A stretch of DNA of 64,000 nt. It comes from Crambe crambe. Its lineage: Eukaryota; Porifera; Demospongiae; Poecilosclerida; Crambeidae. Shown here in pieces: positions 37,367 through 50,900 of the stretch. The notes below the pieces were generated by a model. It was given only the letters and a program-made list of their open reading frames with translations, had not been told where the DNA came from and searched no databases. The number at the start of each line of letters is the position of its first letter. Position 1 is the first letter of the stretch. Location: assembly GCA_963924555.1 (NCBI GenBank), contig OZ004585.1, positions 6,895,488-6,959,487 on the forward strand, in the 5' to 3' direction. Made by a program: the position numbers and the translations under genes.

Positions 37367-39735
37367 GTACGTACATGATAATCATACTTTAATGCTTTAG
37401 GACTACCTCTGTATTAGGCCACTCCACCATATCCCAATAGCACCAAGCCTGTGTAATCAGATCACCCTGTACAGTCTAATCGCCAGTGGACGTAATTAAT
37501 TACCACGTATTAGCGATGACGTCATAAATTGTAGTCGAAAAACAGAAATTGTGCTGGTGTTTTGTATGGACTGTAACTGCCTCTTAGAAGCCGAAGAAGC
37601 AATATGGAGAGCACTTTCTGCTAAAGATGAAACCTAGGTAAGTATTACTGCACAGTAAACATTGTTGCAAGCTATAAACAGGCAGAAAATTCAGCTATAT
37701 GTTGCCTCTGTTGCTTGGCTAGTTTCATCACGTCATAGTGTTTCTTGCTAGAATTTTCGTTCCTAGCAGTGGACACTTCAGATTCTAGCTGGATCCTGTG
37801 TAGTATTGCTTGTATAATATACAGTAGCAATTTTGTGGATGTAAGTATTGCAAAATGCAAATGTCACACCCATTCATCTTGTCTTTCATTTAGTTCATGT
37901 TCTTCATCACTCTCTGTATTATCTCCTATCAATTCTTCGTTCTGTTTCTGAAGTCCATCAATGTTTACAGCTCCATCACTGCTTCAGGATGATTGAGACT
38001 GTTGTTATAGCTATTTAAACAGTTGACACACTTGCATCCTGGTCCACATTTGTATGCTTGTCAATTTTCAGCCACACCCATTGAAAACAAAATCCTGAAC
38101 TCTTGCCATGTTTTCAGGAACGTCTAAGACACTTTGGACTTTTCCATCCAACCATTTCCAGCTATATAGGTAAATGTATGTGTGTCAGTGAGCTAGAAAT
38201 CGAATCTTAATTACATTTCTCAAACAGCTAACTTACCTGGAAGATCAATGTCGTTGGAAGTTGCATGATGCCACATCTCTAATACACAGGGAGCGATTCC
38301 AGTGGAGCTTTAGAGCTTCGGTAGAGGGCATGGTCATGTCTGCTCACTCCCACACTGTTCTCCTGATGATAGTGCAAGTCATGGAGAGACTCTGATTTCA
38401 TTGAATAAAAGAGGGTGATTGGTGAAGATTGCTGAAATCATGATAAATATACTCTAAAATATCCACAGCCAACAAGTTGGAGGGAAGGGGAGGCAGGATC
38501 TGCTGTCACTTGTCCTAGTGAACCACACAGTGTTTCATTATTGATGAAGGAGAAAAATGATAGAATGTAGAGAGAAAACTGGTATTCTCGATCCCATGAA
38601 AAAGGAGTACAGACATTAAGTGTGGTAGTAGCTCTTCTGTGATAGTGTTCAAAGAGAGATAAGGGCATTCTGATTCAGGAACCTATAGCATCTTTAGGAT
38701 GAAAATCTTACTCCCAGGAAACATAATAGTATCAAACGTATGTGATACACATCTGTACCTATCAAGAGAGAATATCAACTTTATCTGGGGTTGGCCTGGG
38801 GTATTAAAAGATTGGTGGTGCTGTATGTCAGTTTTTTACAGTTCTGAATACAATAAATTGTTTCTGTTCGTAGCTACCTGCTTGGTTGGGCAGCCATCAA
38901 GGATGGAAATTTTTAATGTTAGCTAAGGGTTTTCCTTTTGATTTGCTTCATGGAAGCCTGGCAGAGGTATCCGTGTCTGAAAGTGTCCCATGATGATTAA
39001 TAGTCAATCAATATTTTTAAGTGTGTATCTGAATGATCACTGCTTACAGAGTAACATGGTCCATGGGCAAGGGTTGTCATTGCTATAGTGTGTGTATAGC
39101 TATAGTAAAAGATTTGGATGGACTACTGCTAGCTAATAGCTAATACCAACACACCATTCTTATTCAGTAGGCCATTATATTCAATGAACAGTATAGCTTC
39201 AAGCTATGAGTAGCATTCAAAGGCTCTATAAAGCAAAGGCTGTATTACAGACATGCACTAATGGACAGTTAATTTTATTACGCATAACATGCCACTTATA
39301 ATAGGAGGAGCTCTACATACCTTCGAAGTAGTGGCAGGAAGTGTGAAATACAAATGTCACAGCCCACAACACGATTGATTATCACAATATCAAAGACCAC
39401 AAAAATGTAGCAGCTGCTTCGCGCGTGCAGCTGCATTTGCTATTAAAATTATAGTGGAGTTAGTACCGTGCAAGGTGCAGCTACAGGCAGCTTTATGCCT
39501 TCTGTAAAGGGAAAATCTCGGCACTACAACTAAAGGAAGTGAATTTGACCACAAACACTCTCTCCGGATACTTCCGTAAACTGGTGAGTGATAAAAGTGC
39601 GTGTCTGTGCAATTAAAGTTGTATTAGCCCTATGGGCCTCGCCGACGCTGGCGATTAGACTGTGTATGACCTCCTCTCTATTAAGACCACTCCATGCCAC
39701 TATGTCCCAACAAATATTACACCTCCTATCCCTTG
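37367..39735. other. Intergenic, no complete gene
   Basis: The left edge (to about 37470) matches the last IP3R intron, including the empty site of the 719-bp transposon. A minus-strand CGPGCKCVNC piece lies near 37980-38060 and an open minus-strand stretch (37672-37860) near it; they may belong to one decayed minus-strand gene or transposon. The rest is featureless. Confidence 0.45.
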
Positions 39736-39752
39736 GTCATTGTTTCTGGTGG

Positions 39753-40213
39753 TCACAGTAAGCAGGTTTACTGTACCAAAAATGCAAAGGAATTTTTCTG
39801 TAGTATAGCAGAGCTGAAAATAACTGTCTTCTTCCACCCTTCATTCTCTCTCCTCCCCCTCCTCCTCCCCTCCTCCCTCTTCCTCCCCCACTCCCCCTCC
39901 CTCCTCCTCCCCCTCCTCCCCCTCCTCCCTCCCTCCTCCTCCCTCCCCTTTAACAGATGGTGGAACAAAGGAAAGTTCATCAGCGTAAGAACTTGCAGGA
40001 ACAGATTCCCAGAGACAAGTACGGGACTCTATAGCATCACCTCATAATCATGTACTTGACTCTAGCTAATACACCACACCACACAACATGCATGCTATTA
40101 TGAATCATCAGACTAATCAAGTATCTCTCAGCTGCTTCCTCCTCTAGAGCTGTAACTACCTCCAATGATATTATTTTATTTTTTTATCTTTTTAATAATA
40201 TTATTTTTCATTA
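39753..40213 (+). pseudogene. Third copy of the IP3R last-intron end, terminal exon and 3' flank
   Basis: Matches from 'cacagtaagcaggtttactg' to the 3' flank. The exon copy 39957-40034 is identical to functional exon 39 over all 78 bases, with acceptor and stop intact. Homology fades near 40213. No working upstream exons accompany it, so it is either inert or, in principle, an alternative terminal exon. Confidence 0.85.
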
Positions 40214-40779
40214 ATTACTCTGCAGTGGGTGTCTTTATTCAGTGGAATGGAATGGTGGAATGGAATGGGCTAGTTAAGAGCACCATTTAGCTACTATAGG
40301 CTGTAGGCTGTAGCTACAGATTAACATATTCTCATCTTTCACCACAGATTTTATAGTCTCGCTGTAATGCACGATGATAAATAGAGGTCAATGTACAGAC
40401 ATCTCGCTTGAACACAGGAGACATTGCAATGGTAATACACATTACTATTGAGTAGTCAGTTGTGAGCGCAGCTGGGGTAAATTCTTGCCACTCTTGGTGC
40501 TTAATAGCTAGCTGTTAAAGGCTGCAGGACTGAAGGCCATAATGACAGAAAGTCACAGATAATAATTATAAGGATTAGAAGAAATTTGATGCTCCACAAG
40601 AGCATATTAATTTTTCCTCTCACCATGTGAAATCCCTCCTGTAGTGTATAGGGTCACGAGTTTAGCTAATTTACTGTTAATGAATCTAATTTACTGTTAA
40701 TGAATCTAATTGAATAAACAGGATGATCACATGATAATACTAATGAACCACCCACTTTATTGAATGTCGATCGTCTGAG

Positions 40780-40787
40780 TATAAAAG
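40780..40787 (+). promoter_or_regulatory. TATA box of the Death/ZU5 gene
   Basis: TATAAAAG lies 69 bases before the ATG at 40856, in a stretch with no frame running into it. Position and sequence fit a core promoter. Confidence 0.7.
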
Positions 40788-40855
40788 TTGTTGCAGTGCA
40801 GTCTGGTATCTACAGTAGCTATAGTTCTATCACTGAGATTCTACATAGTATAGCT

Positions 40856-41922
40856 ATGGCCTCTAGAGTGGAGTTATGTGATATACTGACAGAACATGGA
40901 TTAATAAGGAATGAGCTAAATATCCCTTGTCCTGCTGAAGCTTGCAACTCCATAGCCATGAAGCTGGACAGGTGGGAGTTGCTGGGTTCTTTCCTTGGTT
41001 TGACTGAGGAAGATCACACTGCTATCAGGGAAGATTACAAAGGCAACTATGCTATTCAACGTTCAGTATCTCTGAATACATGGAGGAGGCAGTTTGGAAG
41101 TAAAGCCACTTACCTGATGTTGGCTGAGGGTCTGGAGAAGATCAAGCGTTTCAACCTGGTGGGAGAGCTGTGTGTGCTTTATAAGGACTCAATAGCATCA
41201 AATATGACAATAGGATCAATGAGACCCAAAGGTAGCTATACGTAGCTTACAGTAACTGAATCTTAAAGCTCCGATGTGGTTATAGTTATTATTCCCTTAC
41301 ATTTGAGCATATAACTAGCTAGTTATAGTTATTATTATGATTACCAATGGTTATCTTGTAGGTAGCTTGGATGAAATAATAGGTGCTTTTGATTTACGTT
41401 TCAAAAATCTCGTCATATCTATTCGAAAAGAATTGATAGAAGGAAATAAAGTTTCAGTGGAAAGGATGCTGTTTAGCACTTCTCTCCTTGCCATGAAACA
41501 TAATCTTCCGAAGGAGAATATGTCACACTTATACAAAGCTTCAAATTTGAACGAGATCTTTATGTACCTTAACCTCTACTGGAGTACGTTCGACTACACA
41601 CTTCTTGAAGTGATAATTAAGAGGTATGGGAGTGAGACCCTCAAGAAGCAAATGGAATCTTATGTTTCTGACATGAATCAGTTTATGCAAAGAACTACAG
41701 TGGCTGATTTCATCCCATACTGTAAAAAGAAGCAAAAATTTGAAACTATTCCCGAGGAGTTCATACAACTCGAAGTACTAAATGCTATCAATAAGCCTAT
41801 ATCAGAGTATGCACTAATGGAGTTGGAAGAGTTGAGACGTCGTCTTTATCCAAGCTGCCAACTACCAAACTTTGTTCTCATCCTGTATGACCTAATACCG
41901 GGAAGTGGGCTAGGACACAAAG
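40856..41922 (+). CDS. Death/ZU5 gene exons 1-2: N-terminal Death domain and helical region
   Basis: Exon 1 (MASRVELCDIL...) contains a Death-fold signature at about residues 35-115: AMKLDRWELLGSFLGLTEED, then WRRQFGSKATYLMLAEGLEKIKR in two parts separated by the usual loop. Exon 2 (187 residues) is all-helical and charged: FKNLVISIRKELIEG, LAMKHNLPKENMSHLY, LYWSTFDYTLLEVIIKRYGS, ELRRRLYPSCQLP. I do not recognise a named family for exon 2. The start at 40856 follows the TATA box; an upstream TTG in frame is ignored. Confidence 0.8.
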
Positions 41923-44900
41923 GTACGAATCATTGACCTATTGACTGTATAATTGAATGTGGGATAGCCAGCTACAGCACTTTGAGCTCTTACTTGGTTA
42001 TTGCTAATGATGTTTGAGCTTAGAAGTCTTATGAAAAAAGTTTTTGTTCCTAGCTACTAGTGCTGCTTTTATTCAGGGTCATACATGTAGCCATAATTAT
42101 AGGGGTGCTAGCAAGTGTTCATTCACAAGCCTAAATACGAATAGGAGCCAGCCAGTCCCTGTTTTTTCCGGCCTAGATGGGTATAGCTGGGAAAATTTTT
42201 TGTTATAATTATTATGTTGAGACAAATCTTTTGAACCATACCCCCTAAAGTTGAATGTTATAGGCACATAGAAGCTATATCAAAGGTCTACTATGGTCTA
42301 TGAATATATAATATGGTTGGGTCCTATTGTAGTATAAAGTATACTTTCTGTTTGGCCTATTAAGATCATGGTCATGGGGGGGGGGGGGTAGTATGAAGGA
42401 GTTACGAACCAAAATATCCGGTCACCAAGAGATAAATACAGGCCCCATGCAATTTGTACCAGGCCCTTTCGCTTTCTCTTAATCACTCGGTGTGGGCCTG
42501 GGTACAACGTCAGGGAAAGATATGTAGCTAAGAATAATTTGTAAGACTAATAGCGTGCTATGTGAAAATAGCAAAAATTAATTGCTAGCAGAAATATCAA
42601 AATAGTAACACCATAGCTAATTAATTTACATAATAGCAAAATAGCAAAACAGCAAAAATAATAACTAGTAACAGCAAAATAGTATGTAGCTGTATGCTAT
42701 TATAACTAGTTAGACTTTAAAAAGACTTGATGCCTCGGCACTCTGCTGACTTGTCAATTATCATTGCACCTACTCTGAGGACATCACTTTAATAGTTTTT
42801 ATGGACACGTGCGATCTAGGATGATCATCGATCAGGTTACGAGCGAGAGCTAGAGTATGAAGTAAACCGAAGGATACAATCATATGGATGATTGTGAGTT
42901 CAAGTATAGCCGACAAAACAATTATGACAAGTTGTAAATTCGTTCAGAAATGACAATGATGATTGTGAGTTCAAGTGGTACCAATATGAATGTGAACTGG
43001 CCTAGTACATGGAGTTGGGAGTCGGATCCATATACAAAGATACGTTTGGTAGATCGTAGGAATTCAATTTCTCAATTCCGTTGGATGTCACTGAAACTGC
43101 TTTCATTAATGATGTCTGTGGATGTTCCAGTGTCAATCATCATGGGAACTGGGATGTTGTTAACTGAAACTGAGATCACGAGAGTCTTGGCACCACTAGC
43201 TGTATTACCAAGTGTGAAGAGATACTCATCATCACTGCTGTCAGTCTCTTCTGAATCAGAGTCCACAGTCTCTTCGGTAGTCACCTGATGAACACGAGAT
43301 GCAAACTTTGGCTGAAAATGGCTTCTGCCACATTTCGGGGGAACTGCTAGCTTAGTGCGACACACACAAGCGAAATGGTTGGGCCTTGCATGCCTGACCT
43401 TTAGCAGGACAGGGACTGCCTTTGTGAGGCCATGCGAGTCCACAGTTGCAGCCAGTCCCTGTTTTTTCCAGCCTAGATGGGTACAGTTGGACAGAAATTT
43501 TTTATATAATTATTATGTTGAGACAAAAATCTTTTGAACCATACCCCCTAAAGTAGTTGAATGTTATAGGCACATAAAAGCTATATCAAAGGTCCACTAT
43601 GGTCTGTGGTGAGCTATGAATATTTTATTTCGTGAAATATGGTTGGGTCCTATTGTAGTAGTATGAAGGAGTTACGAACCAAAATATCCGGTCACCAAAA
43701 GATAAATACAGGCCCCATGCATGCAATTTGTACCAGGCCCTTTCACTTTCTCTTAATTGTTCAGTGTGGGCCGATAGTACCTTTGATGACTTGAGAAGAG
43801 CCTCTCTTGTTATAGATGCGTCATCATGACTGTAGCTACTTCTGCAAGATCTTGTACAATTTTTCCGAATCCATGGAGAATTTTCTTTCCCATGTCAAAG
43901 CGTTGTAGCATGGAGCACCTGCTGAGTGGTGAGGTGGATGGCTCGACCCTTGCCTTACAGGATTTGTATGAATTGAGGTGAGGGTTGGGATGCCAAATAA
44001 TTTGCACATTGTGCAGTTCACATCCTTCTTTTTCAGAGTCTGAGTCACTGCCTGATTCGACTGTGTCTCCAATATCTAGAATGGGGATTATGTTAACACC
44101 ATCTCGTGGCATAGACAGGAATTTTCTTTCAGCATACTCCAATAATGTGATAAGGTTATTCCCTGTACTTTGTGGACTGTAGTGGCCCAGCATGGTGTCA
44201 GAGGGAGTTGAGTACGGGACCGGGTTCTCTGTACTGGTGGTCTGTGGAATTTCTAAGTGATCTGCCAATGGATAGATTGTCAAACTTAACATAGATACCT
44301 CTTGGCAGGGTGCATCACCCCATTCGATTCCTTCCACACTTCCTTGTGCTCCATTTACTAGGCCTTCATTGGTGTAAACATTACATATTAGTATGACATG
44401 ACTGCCCTGGGCAAGGTTGAGGGTTTCTGCTAGTCCGGCAGTTCCTGTATCTGTTCATCAGACAAGTATGCTGGGGTTGAGGTTCGTGTGTCGATGGCTG
44501 CAATGGTATAGACAGCTGGTGATATGGTTAGACGTTCATCATTGTATTCCTTCACTTGTTTTCAGGTAGGGAAGATTCTCAATGCAGTGTCAAATGGTGG
44601 AATTGAGGTGTCTATTGTGGTTCTCTGTTTTAGTGTGTCCATATCAGCATCTGTGGGTTGACCAATCCGTATTCTATTGAGGATTTCTGCCCATGTTTTA
44701 TCATCAGCTTGCTAATGGTTAGGCTTACATCAAATTTTTTGCCATAGATAACTTTCAGGTTTCCTGATGTCAAATATGTAACAACCATGAACTGGTTTTA
44801 ATTGGTGAATACTATCAAGGATAGGCCTCCAAAGAGTACTGTTGGGTTACTGGTGGTATCGTTGATATCACAAAGCCTCTTATTCACAAAGTCAAAGTTG

Positions 44901-47900
44901 TGACATGATAACATGATATTTCATCAATGATTACATAAGGCAATGTCTTCCTTGGTTTTTTTCTGCTTTGAGTGGGACATAGCTGGCTGATCTATGGTGT
45001 TCAACTGGTAACAAACAGAAGGCTGAGTGTACTGTGATGCCTCCAATGTTGTATGCTGCTATTCTAGTGGGAGCAGTTAGCAATTAACAACATTGGGTTA
45101 TATGATGTTGAGTTCTGATGTGATGGTTCTAATGAGGAAGCATTTGCCCACACCAGCTCCACCAGTTACAAACAGTAACAATTGGTCTGAATTACTATTC
45201 AATATACGGCTTCTATTGTGGCTAAATACTTTATCAATGACTACCTTCTGGCATTATTCAAAGCACTTTGATACTCTGCATCTATCATAGTTGTTAGTGA
45301 TACTTGCTGGCTGTTGGCTAGCAGTGAAAAGGCCTTAAAAGCTACATCAGCATTTATCCTTCCTTTTGGCTGAAACCTCTGATGAACTGCATAGCTAAAA
45401 TACATAATTATCTGGGAATGGATAGGAGGATCACAGCATCCAGTTGCCCATAATAATATCTCTGAGACTATAATTATCCCAGATACATTTTCATTATGGC
45501 TAGCTATCTGCATTACATCAAAAAAAGGTGATGAACAAGTAAAGGAAAAAGTACTTATTTTAAATAAAAAGGAAAAGTAGGGATGGCTGTGTACAGTTCA
45601 AAAAAGGTTCAGCAACAAGGGAGTGAACTTCAGTCAAGTAACCCCTTACCCATTACCAAATTACGAGCTACTTTGCTCCTATTGAAGTGCTGTATAGAGA
45701 CTGATCTTTAGTAATTTCCAACTAGTTCAAACCCACTAGCTACATGTTATCTAAGTAGTGCAGGGCCCCTTCTGTCATGATATCACATGAAAACCGCTAA
45801 GTTGCTAGGCAACAGCTATTACTCTGAAATTGATGACCATTTATGGAAACCACTTATTCTGAGCTCGATGTTGGAGGATGTAACCTACTATGACAGTAGA
45901 ATACTCATAAGCTTGAGTTGGCAATGGGCAGACATGCCTGGGTATATGCTACTTGTTACTTTCCATTAAGCTATCAGAGCATTCATGGGTCATACAAGAC
46001 TAAAACTCTTTTATACCAGGTTCTCAGAAAGCTACAACATCTACACAGAAGAGGGAAGAATGTGAAATTCATTTGCTAACATAGAAAAAAAAACTGGATT
46101 TTGTTCTGCTTACTCTGTTTACTTCCATTTGCTCTGAATAGAGGACACTTGGGGGAAAAGACCTTTGTCCTTATTTTGGAGGTTGTCCTTATCTTGGAGG
46201 CTATACTTTGTTTGTATTGTCTCCATGCAAAAAATGAGTGTCTGATGAATTGTTTAGAAAAGTAGTCATGAAGAGTGCTTAGTGCTGGTCACATAACTTG
46301 TGACCAATCAGATTCTCTGAAAAGTGTGCTTTAAATCTCATAAAGCACACTTTCATGTGCACTAAATATTTAGTGCACACTTGAGAAACTGTGCTGAAGG
46401 TACATAGGAGCCTAGTGGAAGATCCACTAGGACCATGACCTTCCAGCCTCAGTCCCTAGTGCTTACAGTAAGTATATGTCTTAATGTTTTCTTTTATAGA
46501 CTTTAGCATTTCACTTTTTACATTGGGTTTCAAACAGGAAAACCTCAGGAATTTACCTCATTTATTTTTTGAATATCATTAAATTAGAGCATTCTTACTG
46601 AACCAAAGTGTGTCAGAGCTTGCTAGGTACCAGGGCTAGCTAGGGCTAGGCTAGGGCTAGGGTTCTGTAAGGACCAACTGGAATTTGATTGGTCACAAGT
46701 CATGTGACCAGCACTAAAATGTTTAGATCACTCTTTTCTAGCTCCATGTGTTTTAATGCATGGTGCACTCGAATGATGCTATAATGCTCTCGGTGATGTA
46801 ATGCACTCGCCTTCGGCTCGTGCATTACATTCACCTCAAGCATTATAGCATCATTCTCGTGCAGGTGCATTAAAACACTTAGAGCTAGAAAAGAGTGAAC
46901 TAAATATTACTTAATTTCCTTAAAAAGTGAAGAAGGTGATTTGCTTCTCACCAGCAGGTAGCTACCGTATTACTGTCTCTATACAAATGTTCATCTGCCT
47001 CTAAGAAGATCTGCTACAGCCTACTGGTGACATTTGAATAATGACATCATACATTTGTACGTAGAATGAACCGAAGAATTACGGAAGAATATAAATTCAC
47101 AAAAACCAGAGCATCCAAACATTGACCCTAAATTGCATTTAAAGAACCTTTCCGGGCAAGCACACATTGATACACTGCCTTCAAGTACAGCAGATGAAGG
47201 TAAATAGCTAAATCTGAAACTGGTTTACTTCCTTCTTCGAAAAGCCCCTTTCCAAAATTTAGTGTATCATCTAACCTCTATCAGTTTTTGCTCCTACTAG
47301 TGCTCATATATATTACTGTGCATTATGTTTGACTTTTGTCTGGACACCATGTACTGGTATCAAGTAGGCACTATGAAATGAGTTTGCTTAGGAATGAGCA
47401 TGCTTTAACTATTACTATAATAATTATTATCATGATATATAGATATTACTTTTGGAGCTCCCAGTAGGAAAAGAATTCTCTCTCCATTGCCAGTAAAGGT
47501 GAGTTAAAAGGAAAAGCTTTGCTAGTTCATGGGAATGTGTTTGAGGAGGGTGTATGGGTACATACCAATTTATTTCTTCCATTCTTTGTTTTATAGCAAC
47601 TAACGGATGGACCAGCTGATTCACAATCCCAATCAAGTAAGCGTATGTACATCTAGAAAGTGCAGTTAAGTAGTAGCTATGTAGTTATAATAATTAAAAC
47701 TGCAGCGCCTTGCTGGAGCCACCACTTACATAACTCAACAAAAAAAAACATTAATTTTTGTTGTAAATAATTTTCATACACTAACAAGTGTACAAAATAT
47801 TTTAACAACCAAATAAAAGTACAGAGTAGCTATAGGACACTAGTTCATTGATTCTTAATTTCTAATCCAGCTCAGTTCTGCCAAAAGACAAAAGTCTGTT

Positions 47901-50900
47901 ATGATACACATGAAGACTGTACATACTGTACCAACTCCCTATCCTTCTATACCTCCAATTGATGACCTTGGCTAGCTCTGAAATTCTCATAAGTAGCTAG
48001 TTGTGCATGAGTTCTCACTGGTGGTATAATAATGTCACTTGTAATGACTTGTAGTAACTTGTATGTAATAGTTATTAACCAAGCGCTAGGTTTGTAGTCG
48101 AATTATAAGCACGAGGCCCGAGGCGAAGCCCGAGGGGCAAGTGCTTATAATTCACTACAAACCGCACGCGCGCGGTTAATAACTATTTTATAGCCCGCGC
48201 GAGTGTACTACGCATGCTCAGTGCTTCTGTCTCTATAGCGATGTAGCTACTTTTTGGCTGCTTACAAGAATATGGCCATCCCACTTCAACGTCGTGATTC
48301 GTATGGTACCGAACTATCTTTCACTCTATAACCCACCCACTCACTGTGTTGCCCACGTAAGGTAGGGGCACAGCGTCATAATTATGGTTGGACGCTGAAT
48401 GGCAAGTAGGACAGCTAGTGCAGAATACCAGCCACGCTGTTACACAGCTCGCAAGTTCTGCCTTTTATGCTGGCTACTCTCTGAAAAGCTTGTTGGGTTT
48501 GAAATGGGGAATGTGGTCAATGAATATCATTATAGCGTGCGCACCGTGTTCAATGAATAATATTTTCTGAGAGTAGTTAGTACAAGGACAGAACTCTATA
48601 CTGTCACATACTCACCTTTCAGTCTAGTCACAACTCCTTAAAAGTACAATATCAACTTTGCAGAATCTATATCTAACTTTTCCCTGTAAACACCACCCCA
48701 GGCTACAATTACATGCACTGTATCACATTTATAAATCCATGTAAATCGGTCCGTTACCATGGCAACGGGCTATAAATATATCAGAGAGCGCGGTAGCGCT
48801 CTCTATGTAGGGATGACCTATGACCCTCCATAGGACTAATACAAAATGAAGTTGGATTTTCTCAGAAAACAGTAAGTTGTAGCTGCTATGACTGCTTACC
48901 CTGTATTTCATGCACATTCTTATCATGCAGGAGAATTTTGGAGGCTGAAAGACTTAACACGGAAGAGCAGTAAAAATGCACTTTTTCATGATTTCTTATT
49001 TTCTTGTTCTTAATCATAATATTCATAATAATGGCACGATCTGCAGAAAAATTGGGCCGTGCTTGGGTCATGTTCTATATATGAATCTGTTCCATTTTAC
49101 TCGGACCAGGTCCACGTCCCATCGGTTTAGCTTCTAGTTCACTCAGAAAAAAGCCGCTTTCTTAATAGCCTGCCAACTAACGAGCAGCCATTAAGCACGA
49201 ACGCGCATGCGTGCGTATAATAGTTGCCATGACATAACGTAGCTCAGCTGTCTTTCGAGCGAGTGTGGTGTATTTCTTGACTTCCAAAGCGTAACTTGAC
49301 AATTTTTGAGATAAGTTACTAGCTATCTATAGCTAACCTTTGAGATAAGTTAGTTAGCTATATTAAAAAAACTCCCAAGCCAGCTAACTAGCTAGGTAGC
49401 TACCTGTGAAATACACAGGAAGTTACATTTACTAGCTGGCTAGTTGCTAGCTCTAATTGCATTATACTTTAATTGCAAGGCCTATAGCCTGTATTTACAC
49501 TATTTATTAAACAACTAACAAACAAACTAACAACAGCAATTCATGTAGCTATAATATTACCTACCTTATACATTGTATAATATATCATATTTTACTTAGC
49601 GAGGCCTATACAGCCTGTATAGCTAGACACTATAAAACAACAATTCATAGCTATATTACCTATCTATTACGATAATTATGGCTTCGGCAAAGAAAAAGAG
49701 GGCACAGCGAAAAAAGAGGTATGAGATGAATAAAGATGCAGAAAGGTCTACAATGAAACAGTACCATGATAAGCACAAAAATGATATGAAAACCAAATTT
49801 AAACAATATTATGAAAAGAACAAAGAAGATATGAGATCAAAGTTCAAACAAAATTACGAAGAGAGAAAAGATGCTGCAAAATACAAATCTAGGCTAAATT
49901 ATGAAAAGAACAAAAATGCCATGAAGTCTAAATTTAAACTGTATTATGAAAAAAACAAAGATGCCATGAAATCTGAATTTAAACAGCATTATGCAAAGAA
50001 CATAGATGCCCTCACCCAAAAAATGAAAGAGTACAATAAAAAGCACAAATTTTCTATTAAATCCAAAATGAATGCATATTATAAAAAAAATAAAGAACGT
50101 CTCTGCTCTCTCAGGAGAAAAAATTACCGAAAAAACTGTGACAAAATGAAAGCAGCTAGTTGTGCCTACTATAGATCTAACACTGAAGCAAGGAAAGCTG
50201 CCTATTCAAGGAAGGCAAAAGCTGTTATAAAAAGAGCTAGACAGTACTATGCCAAGAACAGAGCCTACATTTGTGCTAATCAAAGGCGAAAGTATGAATT
50301 AGCAGAACCAAAGCCACTGGCTAAAATGTTTTATGTACACAAAATAAAGAAAAATCTGATGTGCAATACTAGATTGTTGTCTAAACTAATAGACACTTTT
50401 GAAAACGAGCATACCAGTGCATCCAATAAGATACCAAAAGGCAATCGCAAGACTGCAATTTCTAATCTGGCAGCACAGAGAGTCGTATGCAAAGCTATAC
50501 AGGTACGCAAGCAATATGTCGGTGCCTTGCTCAAAGCTGTCAGATATATAAATGCACTTAAAATCAAAGAAATGGCAGACTTTGGTGAGGGTTTGCACTC
50601 GGCTCATAGTGAGCCATACTTCTACGATTCTGCATACCTCTTTGTAAAAAGGCCTGATATTTTGACTATAGACCAAAGTGGGATATGTAGGCAAGAAGAG
50701 AATGTTTCTGAGAGTACTGTTAGTAATATCCCACATACATGGAAATGTAGTACAAAGTGCAAACCTCTCACCGAGTCAGAAGTGAGTAGTATACTTGATT
50801 TTAAGTCACAGTTCGAGAACCGGATTCATGAACTGTCACAGGTTTTGGACAATATTGATGGTGGTTGTCCAAACTACCATTACAGTAAGGATTTAAGTAG

